From an uncultured Craurococcus sp. (GTDB lineage Bacteria; Pseudomonadota; Alphaproteobacteria; Acetobacterales; Acetobacteraceae): a stretch of DNA of 64,000 nt. Position 1 is the stretch's first letter. Every line of letters starts with the position of its first letter. The stretch lies in assembly GCA_902805545.1 (NCBI GenBank), contig CADCTD010000170.1, forward strand, positions 1-64,000, read 5' to 3'. A model generated the notes under the pieces. That model was not told where the DNA came from and searched no databases. It was given only the letters and a program-made list of their open reading frames with translations. Positions 16,477-24,184 of the stretch are shown here, piece by piece. The translations under genes were made by a program, and so were the position numbers.

Positions 16477-17234
16477 GCCGGCCGCTCGGCCATATAGGCG
16501 CGGAACAGGCCGAGCTGCGTGTCGCAGCGCGCCCGGTCGAACCCGGCCGTGCCCATCGCCCCGAGGATGGTCGCGGGCGGCACGCAGGCATCGATGGTGT
16601 CCCAGTAGTACTGCATCATCAGCCCGGCCCGCGCCCCGCCACCGATCCAGCGGCTCAGCGCCGGCACCACCCGGCCGAGATAGAAGCGCGCCGCGCGATA
16701 GGCGAGCGGCCCCTCCGGCCGGCCGATCTCGAGCAGCAGCAGCCTGCCCCCCGGCCGCAGCACGCGGCGGTACTCGGCGAAGGCGGTGGCGAGGTCCGGC
16801 ACATGCCGCAGCGCATAGCCCATGCTGAGGAAGTCGAAGCTGCCATCGGCGAAGGGCAGCGCCTCCGCCCGGCCGCGGACCAGCGGGATGGCGAGGCTCC
16901 GCCGCGCCTCGGCCAGCATCCCGGCGCTGAGGTCGATGCCCGTCACCGCCCCGGGCCGGCCGAGGATGCGCAGCCCCTCCCGCGCCACCAGCCCGGTGCC
17001 GATGGCGACATCGACCATCCGCTGCCCCGGCCGCAGCCCGGCCTGCAGCAGCGCCCGCCGCCGGTACCAGGCGCCGGAGCCGAGGGAGAAGGCGGCGTTG
17101 ATCCGGTCGTAGGAGCCGGCGGCCTGGTCGAACAGCTGGCGGACGAAGCCATCGCGGGCATCGGCGCTCTGGTAATATTCCGTTAAAGTCGGATGCGGTA
17201 CGGGGCGGGCCTCGTCCGCCCGGCCGCCCGGCAT
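16473..17234 (-). CDS. UbiE-like class I methyltransferase
   Basis: About 253 residues from ATG 17234, with a GGAAG-type site upstream. It matches the UbiE/COQ5 pattern: DQAAGSYDRINAAFSLGSG near the N-terminus, motif I MVDVAIGTGLVAREG, GIDLSAGML, and ALRHVPDLATAFAEYRRVLRPGGRLLLLEIG (in parts). A genuine ubiquinone enzyme is possible, but its place at the head of an APE-linked transcript favours aryl or polyene methylation. The frame is open upstream to about 17288. Confidence 0.7.
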   Translation of the reverse strand: MPGGRADEARPVPHPTLTEYYQSADARDGFVRQLFDQAAGSYDRINAAFSLGSGAWYRRRALLQAGLRPGQRMVDVAIGTGLVAREGLRILGRPGAVTGIDLSAGMLAEARRSLAIPLVRGRAEALPFADGSFDFLSMGYALRHVPDLATAFAEYRRVLRPGGRLLLLEIGRPEGPLAYRAARFYLGRVVPALSRWIGGGARAGLMMQYYWDTIDACVPPATILGAMGTAGFDRARCDTQLGLFRAYMAERPA

Positions 17235-17303
17235 GCTAGCTTCCGCAGGCGGCCGAACCGCAGCCTGCAACCCCTGTTTTCCTGTCACGGTCCGGCCGGC
17301 TCC

Positions 17304-17333
17304 TGGACGTCAAGCATCACCATAGACTACATA
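17304..17333 (+). promoter_or_regulatory. Possible promoter for the acyltransferase-glycosyltransferase pair
   Basis: TGGACG and TACATA separated by 18 nt, 16 nt upstream of a strong AGGGGG ribosome site and the ATG at 17350. The 115-nt region divides this pair from the minus-strand APE genes. The match is weak. Confidence 0.25.
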
Positions 17334-17349
17334 ACGCGTACAGGGGGAC

Positions 17350-18147
17350 ATGGGAAAGATGCAGCCGACCAGTCTGCGGCAGCCACGCGCAAGCCTCTCG
17401 GCGCTTGATTGGATCGCAGCGCTCTATTACCCGGTCGCCTTCTATTTCTGCTTGCTGATGTTCGGCCTCAGCTGCTTCTGCTGGAGCGTGCCGGCCGGAC
17501 TTCTTTACCGAATCTTACCGAAGCGCTCCGGCGAGGCTTTCGGCCAGTTCATGATCATGTTCGGCTTCCGCTGGTTCATCGGGCTGATGCGGCTGACCGG
17601 CGTGCTGCGGGTCGACTTCTCGGAGCTCGACCGGCTCGCGCGGGAGCGGGCCCTCGTCATCGCCCCGAACCACCCGACCATGCTGGATGCGGTGCTGCTC
17701 ACCTCCCGCCTGCCGCGCGTCGTCTGCATCACCAAGGCGGCGTTGTGGGACAATGTCTTCTACGGCGGCAGCGTGCGGCTCGCGGCCTATATCCGCAACG
17801 ACGCGCCGCTGCCGATGATCCGCCGGGCTGCCCAGGCCATCCGCGACGGCGCGCAGCTGCTGATCTTCCCCGAGGGCTCGCGCACCGCCCGGCCGCCGGT
17901 CGATGCCTTCCACCGCAGCTTCGCCGTCATGGCCCGCGCCGCCGGCGCCCCGGTGCAGACCCTGCTGATCGAGGCGGACAGCCCCTACCTGCGCAAGGGT
18001 TGGCCGCTCTTCCGCCGGCCGCAGCTGCCGCTGGTCTACCGCATCCGCCTCGGCCGCCGCTTCGAGGTGGGGGAGGACCCGCAGGCCTTCGTCGCCGGGC
18101 TCGAGGGCTATTTCCGCGAGGAGTTGCCGGGGAAGGCCCCCGGCTGA
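17350..18147 (+). CDS. PlsC-type lysophospholipid/lipid acyltransferase
   Basis: 265 residues with hydrophobic segments at about 22-55. It shows the PlsC motifs HX4D in NHPTMLDAVLL and FPEGSRT. It belongs to the 1-acylglycerol-phosphate acyltransferase superfamily, which moves acyl groups onto glycerol or sugar hydroxyls at the inner membrane. Similar acyltransferases are regular members of APE clusters. Its stop overlaps the glycosyltransferase start by one base (TGATG), so the two are translated together. Confidence 0.82.
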   Translation: MGKMQPTSLRQPRASLSALDWIAALYYPVAFYFCLLMFGLSCFCWSVPAGLLYRILPKRSGEAFGQFMIMFGFRWFIGLMRLTGVLRVDFSELDRLARERALVIAPNHPTMLDAVLLTSRLPRVVCITKAALWDNVFYGGSVRLAAYIRNDAPLPMIRRAAQAIRDGAQLLIFPEGSRTARPPVDAFHRSFAVMARAAGAPVQTLLIEADSPYLRKGWPLFRRPQLPLVYRIRLGRRFEVGEDPQAFVAGLEGYFREELPGKAPG

Positions 18148-18929
18148 TGCCGCCTGAGACGCGGCTGGTCCTGATCCCCAGCTACAACACCGGCCCGCGC
18201 GTCCTGCAGACGGTGCGCGAGGCGCGGGCGGCCTGGACGCCGGTCTGGGTGGTGGTCGACGGCAGCACGGACGGCACCGATGCCCTGCTCCTGGCCGAGG
18301 CGGACCGCGACCCCGGCCTCGAGGTGATGGTCCTGCCGCGCAATGCCGGCAAGGGCATGGCGGTGCTGCACGGCCTCCGCGAGGCGGCGCGGCGCGGCTT
18401 CACCCATGCGCTGGCCATGGATGCCGACGGCCAGCACCCGGCCGGATGCATCGGCGCGATGATGGAGGCCTCCCGCGCCGCGCCCGAGGCCATGATCCTC
18501 GGCCGCCCGGTCTTCGGTCCGGAGGCGCCTCCGCTCCGCGTCCAGGGGCGGCGCATCTCCAACTGGCTGGCCAACCTCCAGACGGCGGGGGGCGGCATCG
18601 GCGACTGCCTCTTCGGCTTCCGCGTCTATCCCGTGGCGCCCCTGGTCGCGGTGATGGAGCGGCATCGCTGGATGCGCCGCTTCGACTTCGACCCGGAGGC
18701 CGCCGTCCGCCTGAGCTGGCGCGGCCTGCCGGTGGTGAACCTGCCCGTGCCCTGCCGCTACCTCTCGAAGGAGGAGGGCGGCGTCTCCCATTTCCACTAT
18801 GCGCGCGACAACCTGCTGCTCACCTGGATGCATACGCGGCTGGTGCTGGGGATGCTGCCGCGCCTGCCGGGCCTGCTGTGGCGGCGGCGCGCGGCGCCTC
18901 CTCCGCTGGCGGCAGCGCGACGGCGCTGA
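18147..18929 (+). CDS. Family 2 glycosyltransferase
   Basis: 260 residues. GT-A signature: IPSYNTG at the N-terminus, VVVDGSTDGTD, and DADGQHP (the metal-binding DxD region). Mid-protein GFRVYP and the RRFDFDPEAAVRLSWRG acceptor region resemble dolichol-phosphate-mannose-synthase-like enzymes. The C-terminus has a hydrophobic stretch and an Arg-rich tail. It probably adds a sugar to the lipid anchor or polyene product. Its last 110 bp are also the end of the convergent deacetylase gene. Confidence 0.82.
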   Translation: MPPETRLVLIPSYNTGPRVLQTVREARAAWTPVWVVVDGSTDGTDALLLAEADRDPGLEVMVLPRNAGKGMAVLHGLREAARRGFTHALAMDADGQHPAGCIGAMMEASRAAPEAMILGRPVFGPEAPPLRVQGRRISNWLANLQTAGGGIGDCLFGFRVYPVAPLVAVMERHRWMRRFDFDPEAAVRLSWRGLPVVNLPVPCRYLSKEEGGVSHFHYARDNLLLTWMHTRLVLGMLPRLPGLLWRRRAAPPPLAAARRR

Positions 18930-19722
18930 GCCCGGCCCCGGCGATCCGCGCCAGCAGGGCCGGCAGCACCTCGAGCGCGACGGACGGGCCCGGATAGCCC
19001 CGGGCCGAGCGCCCGTCATGCAGCAGCAGCACATCGCCTGGCCCGAGGCCGCGGCTGAGCCGCGCCAGCACCCGCCCGGGATGGGGCGAGACCGCGTCAT
19101 AGCCCCGCCGCGTCCAGGCGACGAGGGAGAGGCCGGCCAGCGACAGCACCGGGTCGAGCAGCGGGCTCCTGAGCCCGGCCGGCGGGCGGAAGCAGCGCGG
19201 CGCCTCCCCGCAGGCATCGGCAATGGCCGCCTGCGCCGTCTCGATCTCCCGCAGCATCGCCCCCGGCCCCCAGGCCGCGAAGCCGAGCGGGTGGCGATGG
19301 GTGTGGTTCTCGATGCCATGGCCGCGCCGCAGCATCTCCCGCAGCAGGGCCGGGTGGCGCGCCGCCCGCTCGCCGATGACGAAGAAGCTGGCCCGGGCGC
19401 CCCAGGCATCGAGCAGGTCGAGGACACGCGGCGTCACCTCCGGGTCCGGCCCGTCGTCGAAGGTGAGGGCGATGCGCGGCTCCGCCCCCGGCAGCCGCGT
19501 CAGCACCGGCCCGAGCAGGCCGTTGCGCGGATGCATGCAGCCGGTGAGCGCCAGGTGATTGGCGGCGACGGCGGAGAGGGCGCCCGGCCAGCAGCCGGGC
19601 TCCGCCGCCATGGCCAGAAGACTGCCCGCATGCAGGCCAAGCGAGGCACGGATCAGGGGGCTCGGCGTCCAGGCGAGCAGGCCGCGCCAACGGCCCGCCG
19701 CGGCGAGGGGGGCGGGCGGCAT
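18820..19722 (-). CDS. Polysaccharide deacetylase (NodB homology)
   Basis: About 300 residues from ATG 19722, which follows a GAGAGGGGG ribosome site; the frame is open to a TTG at 19758. NodB motifs are present: LTFDDGPDPE, HTHRHPLG, the RPPAGLRSP segment and LLLHDG. It should remove an N-acetyl group from a sugar, perhaps the glycolipid carrying the polyene. The catalytic domain ends near 18900; the Ala/Pro-rich tail overlaps the glycosyltransferase 3' end by 110 nt on the opposite strand. Confidence 0.82.
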   Translation of the reverse strand: MPPAPLAAAGRWRGLLAWTPSPLIRASLGLHAGSLLAMAAEPGCWPGALSAVAANHLALTGCMHPRNGLLGPVLTRLPGAEPRIALTFDDGPDPEVTPRVLDLLDAWGARASFFVIGERAARHPALLREMLRRGHGIENHTHRHPLGFAAWGPGAMLREIETAQAAIADACGEAPRCFRPPAGLRSPLLDPVLSLAGLSLVAWTRRGYDAVSPHPGRVLARLSRGLGPGDVLLLHDGRSARGYPGPSVALEVLPALLARIAGAGLSAVALPPAEEAPRAAATAGPAGAAASPAPAAYASR

Positions 19723-19776
19723 CGCCCCCTCTCTCTCATGGATATTTCCGGCGCTCAAGCGGCGCCGCGCCGCGCC

Positions 19777-19887
19777 CTATTCGGCGGAGGCGATGATCTG
19801 TCGCGCGGCCTCCGCCTCATGCGCCGAGGCGGCGGCCTGGCCGCGATGCAGGGCGGCGCCGGTCGCGGTCAGGGACGCGAAACGCAT
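19777..19887 (-). CDS. Candidate 36-residue small protein
   Basis: A small open frame beginning MRFASLTATG and ending IIASAE, preceded by GGGAGAGC about 8 nt upstream of the ATG. Composition is helical and Ala/Glu-rich with GC-rich third positions as in real genes here. It lies in the 280-nt gap between the LLM monooxygenase and the deacetylase on the same strand. No homologue recognised; it could be chance. Confidence 0.35.
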   Translation of the reverse strand: MRFASLTATGAALHRGQAAASAHEAEAARQIIASAE

Positions 19888-20002
19888 CGCATGCTCTCCC
19901 GTCGTGCTGGGACGACCGGAAGCTTGCGACCCGGACGATGGAGGTGTCCTCCGCCCCGGGTGACGCTTCGGTCAGGGAGGAACACCCATCCGCGACGGCG
20001 GC

Positions 20003-21346
20003 TCAGGCTTCCGCCAGCGTCTCCGCCAGCGTCCGCCCGCGATATCCGGTGCGGAAGCGCCCGCGCCGCTGCAACTCCGGCACCAGCAGGTCGACGATGC
20101 CGATCAGGTCGAGCGGCATGGAGACCGTGTGCCCGAGCATGAAGCCGCCCCGCTCCCCCGTCGCCACGAAGGCCTCCTCCAGCCGGTCGGCGATCTGCTG
20201 CGGCGAGCCGGCGATGGTGGTGTCATAGGCCGTCGCCTCGCGCCGCCCATGCTCGAAGAACTCGGCCCGCGTGATCTCGGTGTCGCCGCCGATCTCGGCC
20301 GCCAGCTCATGGATGAAGCCGACCGGCGAGGCCTGGCCGGCGACGATCTCCGCATGCAGCGCGCGCAGGGTGAAGCGCTCCGGCAGGGTCGAGAAGTCGT
20401 AGCCGGAATTGTAGGAGAGATAGGCGCCTACCGCCTCGTCCGGGATGGCGGCGAGCATCATGTCGCGCCGCGCCAGCGCCTCGCGCTCCGTCTCGGCGAT
20501 GACCATCGGCGTCTGCCAGAGGATGCCGACCGTCTCCGGGTCCCGCCCCTCGGCGAGCAGCGCCGCGTCGAGCGCCTGGCGCTGCCTCACCTGGAGCTCG
20601 AGCGCCATGTCGGCGCCGAAGACGTGGTCGGCGACGCGGGCCGAGGCGCGCACCCCGCGCGGCGAACCGCCGGCCTGGATCAGCACCGGCCGCCCCTGCG
20701 GCGAGGGCGGCGTGTTCAGCGGCCCGTCCACCTTGAAGAAGCGGCCCTCATGGTGGACGTCGTGGATCTTGTCGGGGTCGCCGACGCGGCCGGTGGCGCG
20801 GTCCCAGAGCATCGCATCCGGCTCGGCGCTGGCCCAGAGCGCCTTGCAGACGGTGACGAACTCCTCCATCCGCGCATAGCGCGCCTCGTGGTCCACCAGC
20901 CCGTCATGGCCGAAATTGGCGAAGTCCGAGCGCCGCGTGGAGGCGACGAGGTTCATCGCGATCCGCCCGCCGGTGACGTGGTCGAGCGTGTTCATCAGCC
21001 GGGCGGTGTAATAGGGGTGCATGAAGCTGGAGGAGTAGGTCAGCCCGAAGCCGATATGCCGCGTCACGCGGGACATCGCCACGGCGATCGGCTGGATGTC
21101 CTGCCGCGGCCAGTTGACGCCCCATTCCACCGCCGCATCGCGCGAGCCCCGCCAGGTATCCGGCACGCCGGTCCCGTCGCCGGAGAAGAGCAGGTCGAGC
21201 AGCCCGCGCTCGGCGATGCGCGCCATCTCCTCGAACATCTCGATGTCGGGGAAGGTGCGGCCCGGCCAGGAGCCCGGCATGCGCCAGCGCCCGCCCATAT
21301 GCGAGTAGGAGAAATCGAAGCCGAGATGCATGCGGCGCCTGGCCAT
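20003..21346 (-). CDS. LLM-class flavin-dependent monooxygenase (NtaA/SnaA/DszA type)
   Basis: 447 residues from ATG 21346 with AGGGGAC about 8 nt upstream. It shows the bacterial luciferase-like fold of the NtaA/DszA subgroup: an N-terminal HLGFDFSYSHMGG strand, LLFSGDGTG, the central VTGGRIAMNLVAS (flavin site), RPVLIQAGGSPRG, and FMLGHTVSMPLDL. These enzymes use reduced FMN from a partner reductase and O2 to oxidise sulfonates, chelators or sulfones. No reductase or sulfur gene lies nearby, so the substrate is unknown. Confidence 0.82.
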   Translation of the reverse strand: MARRRMHLGFDFSYSHMGGRWRMPGSWPGRTFPDIEMFEEMARIAERGLLDLLFSGDGTGVPDTWRGSRDAAVEWGVNWPRQDIQPIAVAMSRVTRHIGFGLTYSSSFMHPYYTARLMNTLDHVTGGRIAMNLVASTRRSDFANFGHDGLVDHEARYARMEEFVTVCKALWASAEPDAMLWDRATGRVGDPDKIHDVHHEGRFFKVDGPLNTPPSPQGRPVLIQAGGSPRGVRASARVADHVFGADMALELQVRQRQALDAALLAEGRDPETVGILWQTPMVIAETEREALARRDMMLAAIPDEAVGAYLSYNSGYDFSTLPERFTLRALHAEIVAGQASPVGFIHELAAEIGGDTEITRAEFFEHGRREATAYDTTIAGSPQQIADRLEEAFVATGERGGFMLGHTVSMPLDLIGIVDLLVPELQRRGRFRTGYRGRTLAETLAEA

Positions 21347-21534
21347 GCGCGTGTCCCCTGGCGATGGTGCCCGGCTGCTTCTCCCCGGCGACAGCATAGA
21401 GCACCGAACGGACCTGGCCACTGTTCTGTGCATCCCACGGCTGCGCCGCGGGAGGCAGCGCGGCGCCTTGGGGAAGGGAGCGAATCCGGAAGCCCCGCAC
21501 CGCGCAGCGGTTGTGTGGCGAAGTCCTGACGCGA

Positions 21535-23331
21535 TCAGCGCCGGCCGAACAGCTTCTCCAGATCGGCGGTGCCGAGGCGGAGGAAGGTCGGGCGGCCATG
21601 CGAGCAGGTGGCGGCGCGCGGCGTCGCCTCCATCTGCCGCAGCAGCGCGTCCATCTCGGGCGGGCTGAGCCGCCGCCCGGCGCGGACCGAGCCGTGGCAG
21701 GCCAGCCGGGCCACGGCGGCATCCAGCTTGCGGTCGAGCGCCGTCGCCTCGTCATAGGCGGCGAGCTCCTCGGCGAGGTCGCGCAGCATCGGCCCGGGAT
21801 CGGCGGGACCGAGCAGCGCCGGCAGCGCCCGCACCAGCACCGCGCCCGGCCCGAACCCCTCGACCTCGAGGCCGAGCCGCGCCAGCTCCTGCGCGAAGCC
21901 GAGCAGCCGCGCCGCATCGGCCGGCGGCAGGTCGACCACCGAGGGCAGCAGCAGCGGCTGGGCCCTGACGCCGCCCTCGATGAGCTGGGCCCTGAGCGCC
22001 TCATGCGTCAGCCGCTCATGCGCCGCATGCTGGTCGACCAGCACCAGCGCCCCGTCGGGCGCCTCGGCGAGGATGTAGGTCTCCATGATCTGCGCCAGCG
22101 CACGCCCGAGCGGATGGCCGGCGGGAGCGGGCGCCGGCGCCGGAGCGGGCGGCCGCGGCGGGGCGAAGCCGAGCGGCAGGGCCGGCATCGGCCCGGGCGC
22201 TGGCCCGGGCGGCGGCGGGGTGAGGGCGAGCTGCATCTCGGCGAGGCCGATGCGGTCGGGCAGCGGCGCCGGCTCCGGCCGCCGCCAGCCGCCGGACCAG
22301 CCGGAGCGCGGCGCATAGGCGGTGAGCGACGGGGCCGGCACCGCCACCCCGGCGCCTGCCGAGAGCGCCCGCCGCAGCGCGCCGATCAGCAGGCCGCGCA
22401 CCCCGGCCTCGTCGCGGAAGCGCAGCTCCGTCTTCATCGGATGGACGTTGACGTCGACCGCCTCGGGCGGCAGTTCGAGGAAGAGCGCCGCCACCGGATG
22501 GCGCCCCGCCGCCACCAGGTCGCGATAGGCGACGCGCAGCGCCGTCCGCAGCAGCTGGTCCCGCACCGGGCGGCGGTTGACGACGAGATGCTGCTCCATC
22601 CCCGTCGCCCGCGTATAGGCCGGCTGGGCGGCGAGGCCGGACAGCGAGAGCCCGCCGCCCTCGCCCGCGACCGGCAGGGCGGCCGCGGCGAAATCCGCGC
22701 CGAGCAGGTCGGCGACCCGCGCATCCCGCTCCGCCGGCGCGAGCGAGAGCACCTCCCGCCCATCCTGGGTCACCCGGAAGCCGACCTCCGGCCAGGCCAG
22801 CGCCAGGCGCCGCACCGCCTCCACCGCCTGGTCCGCCTCGGTGCGGGTCGATTTGAGGAATTTCCTCCGGGCCGGGACGGCATAGAACAGGTCCCGCACC
22901 TCGATCCGCGTGCCGGGCGCGCCGGAGGCCGGCACCACCGTCCCCTTCCGCCCGCCCTCGACGGCCAGGACATGCGCATCCCCGCCCTGCGGCCGCGAGG
23001 TGATGGAGAGCCGCGCCACCGCGCCGATCGAGGGCAGCGCCTCGCCGCGGAATCCAAGCGTTGCGATGCGGAAGAGCATCGCCTCCTCCGGCAGCTTGGA
23101 GGTGGCGTGGCGCTCGACGGCGAGGCCGAGATCCTCCGGCCCCATCCCATGCCCGTCATCCTCGACGACGACCCGCTCGACCCCGCCGCCCTCCAGCGTG
23201 ACGGCGATCCGCCGCGCCCCGGCATCGAGGGCATTCTCCACCAGCTCCTTCACCACGGCAGCCGGCCGCTCCACCACCTCGCCGGCGGCGATGCGGTTGG
23301 CGGTGGTCTCGGGCAGGAGCCGGATGGGCAT
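21535..23331 (-). CDS. mutL: DNA mismatch repair protein MutL
   Basis: 598 residues from ATG 23331. The N-terminal GHKL ATPase begins IRLLPETTANRIAAGEVVER with VVKELVENALDAGA, DDGHGM and GFRGEALPSI. A Pro/Ala-rich linker of about 80 residues separates the C-terminal dimerisation domain, which has the endonuclease motif DQHAAHERLTHE (433-444) and CSHGRPT (576-582). It couples MutS mismatch recognition to nicking. The endonuclease motif marks the MutH-independent type. The gene follows a 100-nt gap after the phosphodiesterase gene. Confidence 0.95.
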   Translation of the reverse strand: MPIRLLPETTANRIAAGEVVERPAAVVKELVENALDAGARRIAVTLEGGGVERVVVEDDGHGMGPEDLGLAVERHATSKLPEEAMLFRIATLGFRGEALPSIGAVARLSITSRPQGGDAHVLAVEGGRKGTVVPASGAPGTRIEVRDLFYAVPARRKFLKSTRTEADQAVEAVRRLALAWPEVGFRVTQDGREVLSLAPAERDARVADLLGADFAAAALPVAGEGGGLSLSGLAAQPAYTRATGMEQHLVVNRRPVRDQLLRTALRVAYRDLVAAGRHPVAALFLELPPEAVDVNVHPMKTELRFRDEAGVRGLLIGALRRALSAGAGVAVPAPSLTAYAPRSGWSGGWRRPEPAPLPDRIGLAEMQLALTPPPPGPAPGPMPALPLGFAPPRPPAPAPAPAPAGHPLGRALAQIMETYILAEAPDGALVLVDQHAAHERLTHEALRAQLIEGGVRAQPLLLPSVVDLPPADAARLLGFAQELARLGLEVEGFGPGAVLVRALPALLGPADPGPMLRDLAEELAAYDEATALDRKLDAAVARLACHGSVRAGRRLSPPEMDALLRQMEATPRAATCSHGRPTFLRLGTADLEKLFGRR

Positions 23332-23431
23332 CAGGGGAGGCTCGGCGCGGATGCGGTCATGGGGCGAACCTCCGCCCCGGAAGATAAGGCGCCGCCGGCC
23401 GGGAGACCAGGGCGCGGCCCAAGGGGTAGGG

Positions 23432-24181
23432 TCAGGCCGGGCCGAGCTGACCGGTCGCCAGCGCCTGCGCCCAATCCGCCCGCCCCGCGGCCCGGGCATC
23501 GGCCGCCGCGGCATCCCAGTCATAGGGGAGGGCGTGGAACTCCACGCTCCACCCGGACGGCCCGCGCTCCACCACCGCATAGCGCGCATGCGGCGCGCCG
23601 GCGAAGACGACATGCGGGTGCGGCTCGGTATCGGTGTAGCCGGGATGGCCGACGCTGCCCGGATTGACCACCAGCCGCCCATCCGGCAACCGCACGACCC
23701 GCGCGAGGTGCGAATGCCCGCAGAGGATGAGCCCGGCCCCCGGCGTCGCCCCGATCCGCGCCGCGGCCTCGGCCGCGGTCGCCGGGCGCAGGTGATGCGG
23801 GCCGGCCACCACCTCCAGCGCATAGGCCAGGTCGTCCGAGGGCGTGCCGTGGCAGGCGAGGATGCCCTCGGCCGGATGCAGCACCGGCGGCAGGCCGCCG
23901 AGCCAGTCCCGGTGCGCCGCGGTCAGCCGCACGGCGCTGAAGGCATCCGAGGGGATCATCGCCTCGACCGGCCGGTCGAGCAGCTGCCGGTCGTGGTTGC
24001 CGCGCACCGTCGGCCAGCCGAGCGCCATCAGCCGGTCCGCCACCTCCGCCGGCTGCAGCGGGCCGGAGAGGCAGTCGCCGAGATTGACCACGAGGTCGGC
24101 CCCGCGCCGCGGCAGGTCGGCCAGCACCGCCTCCAGCGCGCGGAGATTGCCATGGATGTCGGCGAGGACGGCGATGCGCAC
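23432..24181 (-). CDS. Calcineurin-like metallophosphoesterase (YfcE/MJ0936-like)
   Basis: 249 residues with all metal-site motifs: DIHGN (8-12), GDCLSGP, GNHDR, an upstream His in ACHGTPSD, and GHSHLARV. The family hydrolyses phosphodiesters with two metal ions. Its start is 3 nt beyond the pgi stop, so the two are transcribed together. Typical substrates are cyclic nucleotides or other phosphodiesters, but the true one is unknown. The C-terminal part (PHVVFAGAP and after) adds a small domain. Confidence 0.85.
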   Translation of the reverse strand: MRIAVLADIHGNLRALEAVLADLPRRGADLVVNLGDCLSGPLQPAEVADRLMALGWPTVRGNHDRQLLDRPVEAMIPSDAFSAVRLTAAHRDWLGGLPPVLHPAEGILACHGTPSDDLAYALEVVAGPHHLRPATAAEAAARIGATPGAGLILCGHSHLARVVRLPDGRLVVNPGSVGHPGYTDTEPHPHVVFAGAPHARYAVVERGPSGWSVEFHALPYDWDAAAADARAAGRADWAQALATGQLGPA

Positions 24182-24184
24182 CGC

